From Treponema sp. Marseille-Q3903 (GTDB taxonomy: Bacteria; Spirochaetota; Spirochaetia; Treponematales; Treponemataceae), in assembly GCF_014334335.1 (NCBI RefSeq), contig NZ_JACSEU010000001.1, forward strand, positions 1,860,001 through 1,924,000: DNA of 64,000 nucleotides, read 5' to 3'. Position 1 is the first letter of the stretch. Each line of letters starts with the position of its first letter. Below are positions 38,974 through 50,260 of this stretch, in pieces. The position numbers and the translations under genes were made by a program. The notes under the pieces are model-generated. The model was given only the letters and a program-made list of their open reading frames with translations. It made no database searches and was not told the origin of the DNA.

Positions 38974-39015
38974 ACTAACCCCACTTTATTAAAATACTGA
39001 TTTATATTGAAGGAA

Positions 39016-40125
39016 TTATAATCCCTTATTGTTTTTTTTGTCAAATTCAAAAATCGGATATAAGAAAATACTATTAATAAAAGAGTTTAAAATTCCAAAT
39101 ATCATAAAAAATGCTATAGCTTTAGAAAAGCTATCTTTTCCTAAAATATATAATGGAATTGAACTTATAATTGTTGTTAGCGAAGTAACAATTATACTCT
39201 TTATCTTATTACGTACCTTAAACAAAACATTTTTAAAATGCTTCTGATATATATATTGCATTGTTAATACTATTCCAGATAAAATAATTATTCCTATAAT
39301 ACCTCCAAGCTCCAAGGGGCTTCTAAATATCATTTTTATTGCAAGAGGAAGAACTATAGAAACAGGAATAATTGAAATTATCTTTATTGCTTTTATAAAA
39401 TTTTCTGTCAGAAATACCATCAAAATATAAACAGCGATAATACTTAGTAAAAGAATAGTAAACATTAACTTATAGTTTCCTGACAATTTGTTTATTTCAT
39501 AACTAAAAGAAAAACCATAACCTTTATCAAGATTTAATATATTTAATAATTGCTCTATCTGCTCTCTTGCCCTATCTGTACTTAATCCAGATGTTTCAAC
39601 TGTAAAATATGCTGCTCTGCGTCCATTTTTTCTATATATTTTGCTAACACCAGAAGTTTTTGTAATTTCACCAAGAGACTTCACGTTTACACTTCCGTTT
39701 GAAACTGGAACAAATAAATTTTTTATACGTTCAATTTCAAGATGCTTTACATTTTTACCAACTACCCTTATATCATATTCTTTTCCATCTTGAATCCATT
39801 TATCAGCTACTGGTCCAAACAATAACCATCTAAGTGTTCCAGATAAACTTTGAATTGTGAGTTGATTTTTTGCCAACACAGTTTTATCCGGAGTAAATTC
39901 ATAATAACTCTCATCCTTCTTAAAATTTAATACAACTTTTCCAATATTTTTTTCACTTAATATTTTTGCAGCTTGTTTTGCATATTCCCGACATTTTAAA
40001 CTATCATCTCCAAAACATGATATTTCAAACGTATTGTGTTTCTTTTGAAACTTCTGTTTCACTTCTGGTACATAATAGTAACCTTCTGTAATATAAGTAT
40101 TTAGTGAATCCAAAAATAATAACAC
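39016..40125 (-). pseudogene. RND permease 2, C-terminal half (split by frameshift)
   Basis: 369 residues beginning at a GTG, with the second porter domain and then four or five membrane segments (LMFTILLLSIIAVYILMVFL, ELGGIIGIIILSGIVL, KAIAFFMIFGILNSF). The frame is open further up to about 40316 with 64 more residues (VTDSNVVYCSIDYEPDV...) that continue the upstream half. It is therefore the rest of the gene at 40317-41879. Only 42 bp separate its end from the giant gene start region. Confidence 0.75.
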
Positions 40126-40316
40126 ATCATCTCTTTTATATTTATCATAATATCCAATTTCTAATTCTACACTCCCTTTTTTGGCTTCTGTTCGAACAAA
40201 TTTAATGTAATTACTGTTTTTAATTTGTGTAATAAGAAGTTCAATATCCTTGTCTATATATTTATTTGCTACATCAGGTTCATAATCAATTGAACAATAT
40301 ACAACGTTCGAATCAG

Positions 40317-41879
40317 TTACAATGATAAACTTTTACCAGAAAAAATAAAAATAACAATAGGTGTTATAGCAAAAGTAAATATAAAACTTTCAATATTTTC
40401 TTTATTAACAGCACCTAATACAATTCTATATGTAATCCGGATATATTTTCTTTCAATATAATTTTTAATAAATTTTTGTTTTTTATATTTTTCATTCGAA
40501 TAAATAAATGCAGGGAAAAATACAATAACAAGTATCAAGGAAATTGATACCATATAAATAATTGCTAAGGCTATATTCTTCACCCCGGAAACAATATTAT
40601 CTAAAAATATAAGAGGAATTAGAACAATAATAGAGGTTAACGAAGCTGATATAATCGAAGGAATAAGAGCAGATAAATTTTTCAAAAACATTTCTTTTGA
40701 AGAACTCTTTTCGCATATTTCAGAAATTACTAAAGCTGGATCAACTATTAAACCCAATGCAATACACAAACCTGATATAGTATATTGATTTACAGATAAA
40801 GATGTAATTTTTAATAATCCTATTGTCCATATAATACTTACTGGCAATAATAATAAAATAAGAAATGTAGTACGTTTTCTTGTAAAAAATAAAGGCAGAA
40901 TTAAAACAATGCAAATGAAACTTTCCAGTAAAGATATTAGGACATCTTTTATCAAATTCTGCTGAATTTCACCATTATCATATAAGATATTATATTGATA
41001 TCCTGTAAATTCATATTGTTCCAAAATCTTTTTACATTCTTTTGAAATATAAATGCTATTACCATCTGATGCTGATTTTATAGATATTGAAACACAATCA
41101 GTTCCATTTAATCTAACAATCTCATCTTCTGTTTTTGCTTTAAAATCTATATCTGCTAAATATCCTAAAGTTGTATATCCATCAGCAACTTTCACAGGTA
41201 ATTGCTTTATTTCATCCAAAGTTTTTATTTTTGTATTAAATGATATTTGATCCTCACTATTTCCATATCTAATTTTTGTACCTGAATATATGCTATTTCC
41301 ATCTTGTATTATTGTTGCAAAACCTGATGGATTTTGTAAAGCTGCTGCAGATTTTTCCGGATCAAATTCAACCAGAATCTCTTTCTGAGAACCACCAGTA
41401 ATTAATACCTCAGATACACCTTTTACAGCTTCTAGTTTTTTCTTTAGATTTAATTCTATCCAATCTCTTAATGAATCTTTCTGTGTATCTGCTGGAAAAG
41501 CAATACAAATTATACTTTTTGAATTTGAATCAGAAGAATAAATTCTTGGTTTTTGGACATCTGAAGGAAGATTATTATATAAATTATCCACTATGTTTCT
41601 TATTGCTAAATAAATATTTTTTACATTTTCTTTTTTTGAACAATATAATGTTGTAGTAGATTTGCTATATTGAATATCAGATTTATATTCCAATATGCCG
41701 TTTATTAAAATTAACTTTTCTTCTAATGGTATTGTAATTAACTTCTCCATCTTTGAAGCATCAATTCCAAAATAATTAAATTCAATGCTATAAATATTAT
41801 ATTTAGATTCTTTTGTTTCACCAATTTCAATTCTAGCCCCAGTGCATAGTATGATCGAAATAATGAGGAAAATAAACAA
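40317..41879 (-). pseudogene. RND permease 2, N-terminal half (frameshifted at both ends)
   Basis: 520 residues covering the first porter domain and the first block of membrane helices (SALIPSIISASLTSIIVLIPL; helix 4 motif GLIVDPALVISEI). It stops after FSGKSLSL, where a one-base shift reconnects to the C-terminal half. Its true start is probably the ATG at 41911, which overlaps the stop of RND permease 1 (ATGA). MNRLYNSLYLRC then needs another shift near 41880 to enter this frame. The full gene would encode about 965 residues. Confidence 0.75.
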
Positions 41880-41907
41880 CGCAAATACAGTGAATTATAT
41901 AATCTAT

Positions 41908-44856
41908 TCATTTTTTTTTTAATCTTTTAGAAAACTTAAATAAAATAGGTGGTATACAATATAGAACAACAAAATATGACAATATAAGTCCACCAATTAT
42001 TGCTATTGCCATTGAACTTTGTGAATTTTTATGTAATGGATCAATTGAAAATGGAATAATTGCACAAATTGTTGTTAAGGTTGTAATTGTAATTGGTTGT
42101 AATTTTTTCTTACAACAAACAACGGCATCTTCATAAACCAAAATATTAGTCTGTATTATTGATTCATACAAAATAATAGCGTTATTAACTGTAGTTCCAA
42201 AAAGAACAATTAATGCAATTATACTATTAATATTTATGCTTTGATTAGTTATTAAAAGTAATAAAAACGCCCCTGAAAAAGCTGGTGGAATAGCAAGCAG
42301 CATAAACACAGGTATTATAAAAGACTCAAACTGAGCACCCATTACACAGTACAACAAAAATAAAACAAGAATAATTAAAAAGACAGCATTTTTTAATAAT
42401 TCATTAAACTGTATTCTTCCTAATGAAATTACATTGTTATCATTCAATAATTGAGTTGACAAATTCTGAATTATTTTAGCTTCATTCCTATTATACCTAT
42501 AAAATATTTTTTCATTTTCTGTATATTGTACTTTACCAACAGCATCGATTGGAACATTAGTATTTCCTATCATCAATTTAGTTTCTGATAATTGTGAAAT
42601 ATTTGAAATAACATCCTTATTGTATTTTATTATTATTGGTATTTCGCGACCATTTGAATAAAAATCATTTGCAGTCACACCTTCAAGAGTATCATATATT
42701 ATCTTTGCTGTCTGAACAGAAGAAATATTAAAACGGGCACAAGCAGTTCTATCTGGTTCATATTCAAGTTCTTTTACAATACTGTTAGGAATATACTGCA
42801 CTCCATTATAATCAGAACTGCTTACGATTGCTTTTAACGCATCTTCATTGTCAGCGAAGAGAATTTCTTCATCATTATTAATCATTAAAACTTCTTCAAG
42901 GATACTCATATCAGATTCTATTTTATAGTTTAATCCAGTATTCTCAAAAATTTGATTTAGTTTTCTTTTAGTATTTTTTGTATTATGAGTTTTAATCTGA
43001 ATCAACAATCTTTCTTTTCGAGTTCCTGGATTTGACAATTCTGTATATGAATCATTTTCTATACCACCAATTGAACAATAATATTCAACATTTTCATCAC
43101 CTTGTAACAAAGAACAAATATACTCAGAATTTTTGCTTATATACGAAAGTGAAACATTTTCATCAAATAGTATGTCCACAGATATATTATCATTATAAGT
43201 TCTAGGAAGTACTTCCTTTGGTAAAAGTTTTAAACAAATAACTCCAACCATCGAACAAGACAAAATAACAACTGGTATAAACCAACGTTTATGAGACTTA
43301 TTCAATAAAGATTTTTCAAAACGATTTTCTATTTTTGAGAAATTTAAGAATTTACTCTTAAACTTATCTTTAGCTAAAAGAATTGTTAATAATGCAGGTA
43401 TTAAAGATAACGACAAAGCACATGAATAAACTACAGATGAAATAACAGAAATAGATAAATCACTAAATAGCTGCCCAGTTATCTCAGACAAGAAGAAAAA
43501 AGGAATAAAAACAACAACAGTTGTAATAGTAGATGATATTGCTGATCCAGAAACCTGCTGCGTACTTGAATAAATTAATGCTTTTATATCCGGATATTTT
43601 ATTTTATTAACACGATATTCAGAGATTATATTTTCAATGCAAACAATAGAAGGGTCTATAACCATACCTATTCCAATAGCAATTCCTGAAAGAGCCATAA
43701 GATTTATTGATTTTCCGCAAATTGTTAGTGTCAAAACAGAGAACAAAATACTAAGCGGCATTATGCTTGAAACAATTAAAGAAAGGCTAACGTTATGAAA
43801 AAAAATTAATATTATAATAATTGTAATAACAATTCCAACTATAACAGAAGCAAATAGTTGTTTTAGAGATTCTTTTAGTTGGTCAGATTTATCAATCAAA
43901 AAATAAAATTCATAATTATCTCCGTACATATTTTCCAATTCTCTAACTTCAGAATGAATTGCTCTTGATAAAATTGAAGGACTTACGTCACTTTTTTTAT
44001 AGACACTTATAGCAATTGCATCATTACCGTTGTAATTGAAGAAAGTCTTTCTTTCTTGATTAGAATACTCAACTGTACAAATATCACGAATTAACAAAAT
44101 CCCATTCTCGGTATAACCGATTGGAGTTTCTTCTATTTCTGAAATATTTTTGTATAAACCATTTGTTTTAAAAAGAAACTGCTTATTTCCTTCATCTAAA
44201 TTTCCTGCAGGATATTCGTAATTTGAACTGCTTATTATTTCCGCAATAGACTGTAAACTTACCCCCATTGCTTCAATTTTTGTTTTATTCGGAATAACTC
44301 TTATTTCAGACTTATCACCACCTGCTATCGTAATTGAGGAAACTCCTGAAATTCGTTGTAATCTTGGTTTAATATCATTTTCGACAAGATATCTGGAATA
44401 TTCCAAATCATTATCTTTAGAAATGATAGCCAGCATGATAGTTTCTTTTGAATAAGGATTAAAAATTCTTACAGAAGGTTTAGTACATCCATTGGGTAAA
44501 ATTTCATAACTTTGGTCGATTAGCTCTCGACATTCTATCATCGCAAGATTTATATCTGTTTTCCACTGTAATTCAATTTTCAATAACGATAATCCATCTC
44601 GAGTAACCGATGAAACAGTTTTTATTCCTTTTAATGAAGCTAAAGAATCTTCAAGAGGGATTGTAACAAGTTTCTTCATTTCATCAGCAGGGATTCCATC
44701 AAAATCAGCATTAATCAATAAATATCTATCATTCATCTTAGGAAGAAAATCTACTTGAATAACATTTAAAGATACTAAACCTCCAATAATTAGTGCTAAA
44801 TATACCATGAGAATTGATATAGGATGTCTTACTGAAAAAGATATTAGATTTTTCAT
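41908..44856 (-). CDS. RND-type efflux/export permease 1
   Basis: 982 residues, the full length for the AcrB/HAE-1 class. Topology: a first helix at about 13-35, a large periplasmic porter loop, a block of helices at about 335-510, a second porter loop at about 545-830 and the last helix block. Helix 4 reads GIAIGIGMVIDPSIVCIENI, keeping one of the two usual aspartates. With the adaptor and TolC-like protein it should form a tripartite complex driven by the proton (or sodium) gradient. It starts directly after the adaptor stop. Small-molecule efflux is the family default; export of an island protein is inference. Confidence 0.85.
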   Translation of the reverse strand: MKNLISFSVRHPISILMVYLALIIGGLVSLNVIQVDFLPKMNDRYLLINADFDGIPADEMKKLVTIPLEDSLASLKGIKTVSSVTRDGLSLLKIELQWKTDINLAMIECRELIDQSYEILPNGCTKPSVRIFNPYSKETIMLAIISKDNDLEYSRYLVENDIKPRLQRISGVSSITIAGGDKSEIRVIPNKTKIEAMGVSLQSIAEIISSSNYEYPAGNLDEGNKQFLFKTNGLYKNISEIEETPIGYTENGILLIRDICTVEYSNQERKTFFNYNGNDAIAISVYKKSDVSPSILSRAIHSEVRELENMYGDNYEFYFLIDKSDQLKESLKQLFASVIVGIVITIIIILIFFHNVSLSLIVSSIMPLSILFSVLTLTICGKSINLMALSGIAIGIGMVIDPSIVCIENIISEYRVNKIKYPDIKALIYSSTQQVSGSAISSTITTVVVFIPFFFLSEITGQLFSDLSISVISSVVYSCALSLSLIPALLTILLAKDKFKSKFLNFSKIENRFEKSLLNKSHKRWFIPVVILSCSMVGVICLKLLPKEVLPRTYNDNISVDILFDENVSLSYISKNSEYICSLLQGDENVEYYCSIGGIENDSYTELSNPGTRKERLLIQIKTHNTKNTKRKLNQIFENTGLNYKIESDMSILEEVLMINNDEEILFADNEDALKAIVSSSDYNGVQYIPNSIVKELEYEPDRTACARFNISSVQTAKIIYDTLEGVTANDFYSNGREIPIIIKYNKDVISNISQLSETKLMIGNTNVPIDAVGKVQYTENEKIFYRYNRNEAKIIQNLSTQLLNDNNVISLGRIQFNELLKNAVFLIILVLFLLYCVMGAQFESFIIPVFMLLAIPPAFSGAFLLLLITNQSININSIIALIVLFGTTVNNAIILYESIIQTNILVYEDAVVCCKKKLQPITITTLTTICAIIPFSIDPLHKNSQSSMAIAIIGGLILSYFVVLYCIPPILFKFSKRLKKK

Positions 44857-46203
44857 TTATTTAACAATTTCTACAAGTTGCCCTTCTCTAATAAATGGAG
44901 ATGGATTATTAATGACTACGTCATTTTTTGATAAACCTTCAGAAACCCAAACATATCCATTTTTCTGTTCTTTAATTATAACGGTCTTGATGACTGCATA
45001 ATTTTTATTAACACAAATAACTTTTGCTGTATCATCTGCTCCCTGAATAATTGCAGTATTCCGGATACATGGTAATACTTCAGGATTTGATTTTTGAATT
45101 TTACATTTTAAAAACATACCTGGTTTAATTACATTTTTAGGATTATCGATTGAAGCCTTAACTGAAAAATTACCACTTTGAGAATCGGCAATTGGACTTA
45201 TTTCAGAAATAGTAGATTTTATGTTTTTGTTTAATGAAGGTATTTCAATGTCTACTTGTGTTCCTATAGAAAAATTAACAATGTCTTTTTCCTGAATATA
45301 CATAACGGCATCAACAGAAGATGTATCAATTAATGTAAGTACTTTCTCATTTTCTTTGATATATTCTCCATTTTCATAATATTTTTGTCCGACAATTCCA
45401 GCAACATGTGATTTTATTACCAATTCATCAATTAACAAATTTACAGATCTTAACTGCTGCCTTGCAGAATCTAACTGTGCTTTTGCGGCATTTACCTGAG
45501 CCTTTGAAGTACGAGTATTTAAGTCAATTATTTGCTGATGAAAAACTTCTGGATTTTCTGAAGGTAGAATTCCATTTGAAATCAAATCTTCTTTTCTGTA
45601 TCTTAAATAACTTATTTCTTGTTCCTTTTTTAAGATTTTTAGTTCAGTTTCAAGGGAACTTAATTGCAGCTCCATTTGTTCAATATTATAATCTGTAACA
45701 CCACCAATCTCATGTAATGATTTTTGATCCTCGAAGTTTTTCTTTTGAGCCTCATATTCAAGTTCTTTTTGCTTTATTGTTAACTCTGCTTTTTCCATTG
45801 ACAGAAGCTTGCTTTCAACTGCTAATACAGATTCCTGATATTGTGCCGCTGTTAAATCATAAGATGCAGTTGCAGATTCTATACTACTTAGACATTGATC
45901 TTTTTGGATTTCCAATTGCAAATTTCTTAACCTTGCAACTACAGTCCCAGCTTTTATGTATTGTCCTTCTTTTACCGGTAAAGCACTTATTGTTCCTGCA
46001 ACAAGCGAAGTTATATCATTTTTTAACTTATATGAAATTGTTCCAAAACTATTTAATTCATTATCTAATTGTTTATTTTCAACTGTAATTGTTTTTACTG
46101 CGAGTCTATTTTTTTCAACCTTTTCTACTTTTTTTTCACATGAAGTAAAACATAATGATAAGAAAATAACAATTAAAAAAAATATTATTTTATGTTTAAG
46201 CAT
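44857..46203 (-). CDS. Periplasmic adaptor (membrane fusion protein), lipoprotein
   Basis: 448 residues with a lipobox (CFTSC, lipidated Cys near 22). The split biotinyl-lipoyl hairpin is visible (SLVAGTISALPVKEGQYIKAG early, HVAGIVGQKYYENGEYIKEN late) around a long coiled-coil hairpin at about 100-245. Beta-barrel and membrane-proximal domains follow. It links the RND pump to the outer membrane channel. It overlaps the TolC-like gene by 19 bp and abuts RND 1. Confidence 0.85.
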   Translation of the reverse strand: MLKHKIIFFLIVIFLSLCFTSCEKKVEKVEKNRLAVKTITVENKQLDNELNSFGTISYKLKNDITSLVAGTISALPVKEGQYIKAGTVVARLRNLQLEIQKDQCLSSIESATASYDLTAAQYQESVLAVESKLLSMEKAELTIKQKELEYEAQKKNFEDQKSLHEIGGVTDYNIEQMELQLSSLETELKILKKEQEISYLRYRKEDLISNGILPSENPEVFHQQIIDLNTRTSKAQVNAAKAQLDSARQQLRSVNLLIDELVIKSHVAGIVGQKYYENGEYIKENEKVLTLIDTSSVDAVMYIQEKDIVNFSIGTQVDIEIPSLNKNIKSTISEISPIADSQSGNFSVKASIDNPKNVIKPGMFLKCKIQKSNPEVLPCIRNTAIIQGADDTAKVICVNKNYAVIKTVIIKEQKNGYVWVSEGLSKNDVVINNPSPFIREGQLVEIVK

Positions 46204-47567
46204 TGTTTTAATCCCCCAAATGGTAAATCTAATGCAATCTCTAAAGTCCTTGTCAATTCATGAAAAGATGTAATTGATTCTAAAAGAGAGATTTTCTGTT
46301 CGGCTAATTCTTCTAACTGTTTAAGATAATCAATTCTTTTTAGCGTTCCTTTTTCAACCTGTTTTTCACTTATAATTAATCTTTTATTTTGTAAATCTAC
46401 TGTTTCTTTTATTCTTTCGATATTGTCTATACTATCATCATAAGAAGCTATTTGCTGAAACAAGTTTTCATACATGGAGTTCACAGAATCTTTTATTGAT
46501 TGTTTTTTTTGTTTAAGTTCAATATTCTGCATATCTATTGCTGCTTTATAATTTAATTGAGGGACTATATTTGAAGAAACTGCATTAGTGGAACCTGTCA
46601 GTTGACCTTTATTGTTAAAGCCAAAATCGGTAGAAATTGAGGCTGGTAAAAATGGATTATTTGGAAAACTAAAAACTAGTTTTGCAGAATAGGAAGGATT
46701 ATTTAGCGGATAATTTCCTCCAGAAAAAGATATACCACCCTGAAAAGAAATATCAGGAATGAGCAATAACTTATTCTGTTTATTTTGCAATTGAGAATAA
46801 TACAAAGAAGTTTCCTGCCTACGTAATTCAAGACTTCGAGATTTTAATAGTTGCCATAAAGATGTTGAATATGGTTCAAGATAAAAATATTCATCTAAAT
46901 CTAATATGTTTTCTTTTAATAGAATAGCAGCCTCTGGTTCAAGGCCTAGTATTACCTTAAAAACCCTATATTGAGTTCGTAAATTTCGCTCTAAAATTTT
47001 TACGGAATCTTGTATTTTTCTATATGAAATAAGATATTCTAAATAATCATTTTCAAGAGCTAACCCCAAAGCAACTTCTCGTTCAATTATTTCTAATTGT
47101 TTTTTCGTGTTCTGTTCCAAATCTTTCTTAACTTCGAGAGTTTTTTCTAATAACAAACATGAATAATATTGGCTAATGACACTTGATTTAAAGTTTGCTG
47201 TTTCAATATCAACAGAATACAAATCACTTGATTTCTCGGCCTGATTCATTTTGTATGAAATATATTTCTTTCCAGCATCAAATACTGTCATTTGCATATT
47301 CATACTAAGAGTTTTGTTTCTACTGTCAGCACCGCCAAATCTTATATTATCAGCTTCCGTCCATGAAATATCAAATTTTGGCAAAAAATCTTGAATTGAT
47401 AAATTTGCCACTTCAAGAGATGATACAGCATTTTGTTTTCGCAATGTATAATTGACAGAATTAATCACTGCAAAAATACTTGCATCTTCTGCACTTTCAA
47501 AAACAATTTGAGCAAATAAATGAGAAAAATATAAAAAAGAAATTATAATAATAACTATTCTTTTCAT
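46185..47567 (-). CDS. TolC-like outer membrane efflux protein
   Basis: 460 residues with a signal peptide ending at FAQ (about 20) and two OEP-type repeats made of long helices alternating with short strands. The position between lipoproteins and the adaptor, with ATGA overlap to the former, makes it the exit duct of the tripartite system. The N-terminus starts directly with VFESAEDASIFAVINSVNYT, typical for this family. Confidence 0.8.
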   Translation of the reverse strand: MKRIVIIIISFLYFSHLFAQIVFESAEDASIFAVINSVNYTLRKQNAVSSLEVANLSIQDFLPKFDISWTEADNIRFGGADSRNKTLSMNMQMTVFDAGKKYISYKMNQAEKSSDLYSVDIETANFKSSVISQYYSCLLLEKTLEVKKDLEQNTKKQLEIIEREVALGLALENDYLEYLISYRKIQDSVKILERNLRTQYRVFKVILGLEPEAAILLKENILDLDEYFYLEPYSTSLWQLLKSRSLELRRQETSLYYSQLQNKQNKLLLIPDISFQGGISFSGGNYPLNNPSYSAKLVFSFPNNPFLPASISTDFGFNNKGQLTGSTNAVSSNIVPQLNYKAAIDMQNIELKQKKQSIKDSVNSMYENLFQQIASYDDSIDNIERIKETVDLQNKRLIISEKQVEKGTLKRIDYLKQLEELAEQKISLLESITSFHELTRTLEIALDLPFGGLKQCLNIK

Positions 47568-48052
47568 TTTATTTTTATATTTTCACACTTCTTTAAAAAT
47601 GAACGAATTCTTTTATTCATATGTTCAATTAATTTATAATCAATTGTGCTTGATTCAATTGTGTCTGAACAATCCAAGGAATAAGAGCTATTAAATACTA
47701 CTCTTTCACTTTCATCGATTAATGAATAAACAAAATAAATTGAGTTTTGCTGTCTGATACCTTTGTAATAAGATCGCTGTTTTATTTCCAAATTAAGATG
47801 CAAAGTGGAGTCATAATCTTTATTAATTAAATCAGATAACAAGGTTGTTGAGATATCCTGTATCTGTGAGATTAAATCACTATCACTTATTGTATCCTTT
47901 TTTACCTCAATAGAATTTAAACATATTGAATATTCAGTACTTACTTGTGGAAGAATATAATATTCTTTCTCTTTTGGAATATTAAATACGGAAACACAAC
48001 TGGTTAATGAAAGACATAAAAATAATAACGAATATAATATAAACTTTTTCAT
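47564..48052 (-). CDS. Small lipoprotein of the export operon
   Basis: 162 residues with a lipobox (LSLTSC, Cys about 19) and an alpha/beta remainder resembling periplasmic assembly lipoproteins. No family is recognised. It overlaps the start of the TolC-like gene by 4 bp and follows the Ig-like lipoprotein gene by 10 bp, so it is likely to help channel assembly or sit with it in the outer membrane. Confidence 0.65.
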   Translation of the reverse strand: MKKFILYSLLFLCLSLTSCVSVFNIPKEKEYYILPQVSTEYSICLNSIEVKKDTISDSDLISQIQDISTTLLSDLINKDYDSTLHLNLEIKQRSYYKGIRQQNSIYFVYSLIDESERVVFNSSYSLDCSDTIESSTIDYKLIEHMNKRIRSFLKKCENIKIK

Positions 48053-48062
48053 ATAAAAACTC

Positions 48063-49574
48063 CTATTTATTTAATATAAAATCATATTTTCTATCTAATT
48101 GATTTTTCAATGTATCCTGTATTTCAGTTTCTAATATAAAGTGGACTAACCCAGAATTACTTGAATTAGTAACCTCAAACACAACATAAAAAATATCAAC
48201 TTTACCTGCCGTGCCACTAAAATCAACATTAAATAAATTTATTACATTTGAAGGAAGCGTATCCATTTTTTCAATTGTTTTTATTACAATTTGACAACAA
48301 TTATTTGTAGTCGATACAGAAAGACCATCTCTTAAAGAATAAACATCAATTCCATTTGATTGATTTGAAGTATAAAAAAGAAGATATGCTTCTGATTTTC
48401 TAGCATTCCCTACGGTGTAATCATTTGAGAAAGAAATATTTGAATAATTTTTTTCTTCACTTAAATAAGCATAATCTATAGTTTCATATAATGTAGAATT
48501 TTTCCAATCAGAAGTTTGAATAATACCTTCAAGAAATTTTGGAGGCATATTCAATTCATTATCTGTTGTAAACGTGTATACCTGAACATACTGATATCGT
48601 TGACCATAAATATCTGGCATTCCATTTAAGAATGTTAAATCATATTTTGCATTCCATTGTGCATTTGTAATATTAAAAATAACATACTTTCCATTTATTT
48701 CATCTTTTAGAATTTTGTAATCTACAATCGGAGTAAAATAAAAATAAGCAGATACTGCAGATAAATCCATTTTATGTTCAAAGTCAATTCTTATAGAACA
48801 ATTTGCTGGAATGTTATGCTCATTTGCGTTTGGATTAAGTTCTGTAATAAGCAAATCATCAGTATCATAAATAGAAACTTTATAGTCAGGAAGAATATCT
48901 TTTCTATTATAAAAAAACATATATTTTTTTTCTTCCAACATTGTATTTCTTGCTAGATCTGATAATTCTGTATTAATTGTAATTACATAATCAGTATTTA
49001 ACGTCAATGGCTTTTGAGGAATTATTTTTACCTGCGAATTGTTATCATTAAATTCAAGAAAAAATTCTATACTTGGTGAAATATCTAATGCATTTATAAA
49101 TGATTCTTGTAAAATTGGTTCTGAAAAAGTGATATCAATATAATTTAACTCTGTATCTATATATTGCTGATTAGTTGGAACAATTGAAATTACATGAGGT
49201 CGTTCATGTTCATCTCTAGTTGAAAATGAAAAATGATAATCTTGCATAAGACTATTTCCATTTCTATCTTCACAAGCAGTTGATATAATCAAATCATAAT
49301 CATAATTTTTTTGAATTCCATTAGAAGGAAAAAAAACTATTTGACTGTCCAAGCATTGAAAATAACCTATTACAGTTGCACTATCTTCCAGCAAAGTTAT
49401 AGATTTTTGAACAGAATCTTCATCTACATCTGTTGTAAAAGTTATTGTTATTTTGGCATCATCATAAATAACATCGCTAACATTTAATTTTTGAAAAAGA
49501 GCATCTGAACACGAAACTAAAAAAATGACAAATGAAAATAATATACTTATGAAGATATTTTTATATGGATACAT
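48063..49574 (-). CDS. Ig-like (Big_5/SbsA-type) lipoprotein
   Basis: 503 residues, with a lipobox (VIFLVSC, Cys about 22) and three or four Big_5-like domains. The repeated signature is easy to see: ITITFTTDVDEDSV, YIDITFSEPILQESF, IRIDFEHKMDLSAV, each followed about 70 residues on by LTLNTDYVITINTELSDLA-type strands. Such folds occur in surface and secreted proteins. It starts inside the end of the preceding Ig-like gene. A surface anchor or docking role is inferred. Confidence 0.75.
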   Translation of the reverse strand: MYPYKNIFISILFSFVIFLVSCSDALFQKLNVSDVIYDDAKITITFTTDVDEDSVQKSITLLEDSATVIGYFQCLDSQIVFFPSNGIQKNYDYDLIISTACEDRNGNSLMQDYHFSFSTRDEHERPHVISIVPTNQQYIDTELNYIDITFSEPILQESFINALDISPSIEFFLEFNDNNSQVKIIPQKPLTLNTDYVITINTELSDLARNTMLEEKKYMFFYNRKDILPDYKVSIYDTDDLLITELNPNANEHNIPANCSIRIDFEHKMDLSAVSAYFYFTPIVDYKILKDEINGKYVIFNITNAQWNAKYDLTFLNGMPDIYGQRYQYVQVYTFTTDNELNMPPKFLEGIIQTSDWKNSTLYETIDYAYLSEEKNYSNISFSNDYTVGNARKSEAYLLFYTSNQSNGIDVYSLRDGLSVSTTNNCCQIVIKTIEKMDTLPSNVINLFNVDFSGTAGKVDIFYVVFEVTNSSNSGLVHFILETEIQDTLKNQLDRKYDFILNK

Positions 49575-50260
49575 ATACTATCCTCCATATAGCGTCCATT
49601 TCCAGTTGATATACCAGATTTTCCACCATTAAATTTTAAATCGTAATAACTTTTGTTTTCACTTGTACTTTTAGTTATATTTCCCCAATTTAATGTTAAA
49701 ACAGTATTAGAAGAATCCCATTTTGATGAAAGCAATATAGGAGATGCTGATGTCATTGGAAACTGCAAATTTAATGATATATTATTCACAACAGCATATC
49801 TTGAGTTTATATCAATTGGATTTGAAAATGTAATTACAGCAGCCAAGATTTCATTTGCATTTACAGTTGTAGTTGAGGCTTCTAATTCATCAGGAATAGA
49901 TGAATAATCAATACCACCAATATTTAAAGACACAATCTCTAAATATGAATCTCCTGAATAAAATTCTTTTTTTATTTCTTGGTATAATGAATTTCCTATT
50001 GAATCTTTTACAGAAGATGAAATTGTGATCAAATACTTTGTTTCAATTTCATAATTAGATAATGGGACAAAAAGAAATCTTTTTCTATCTGATGTAGCTT
50101 GATAAAAATATCCATTAATATTTGGTGAAATTGAAATCCCAGATTTTAATGTAGAAAAATCCATCGATTTTGAAAATATAAATCCAATACACTCTCTTTT
50201 TGAAATATTTCTATCTATGTCTGTATTCTCAAACCCATATCGTGGGATCAGATGTATCAC
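49547..50260 (-). pseudogene. Ig-like lipoprotein, C-terminal half (split by frameshift)
   Basis: 237 residues starting within Big_5 homology (RECIGFIFSKSMDFSTLKSG, then YEIETKYLITISSSVKD), so a genuine start is missing. The upstream gene at 50229-50969 ends with VSDTSDPT at the same point; one base shift near 50245 joins them into about 470 residues, similar to the 503-residue neighbour. Confidence 0.75.

Noticed and set aside
41908-47567. The RND operon as a simple multidrug pump unrelated to the toxin array
   Set aside because: Not excluded, but the gene overlaps, accompanying lipoproteins and lack of a terminator before the giant gene make a joint function more likely.
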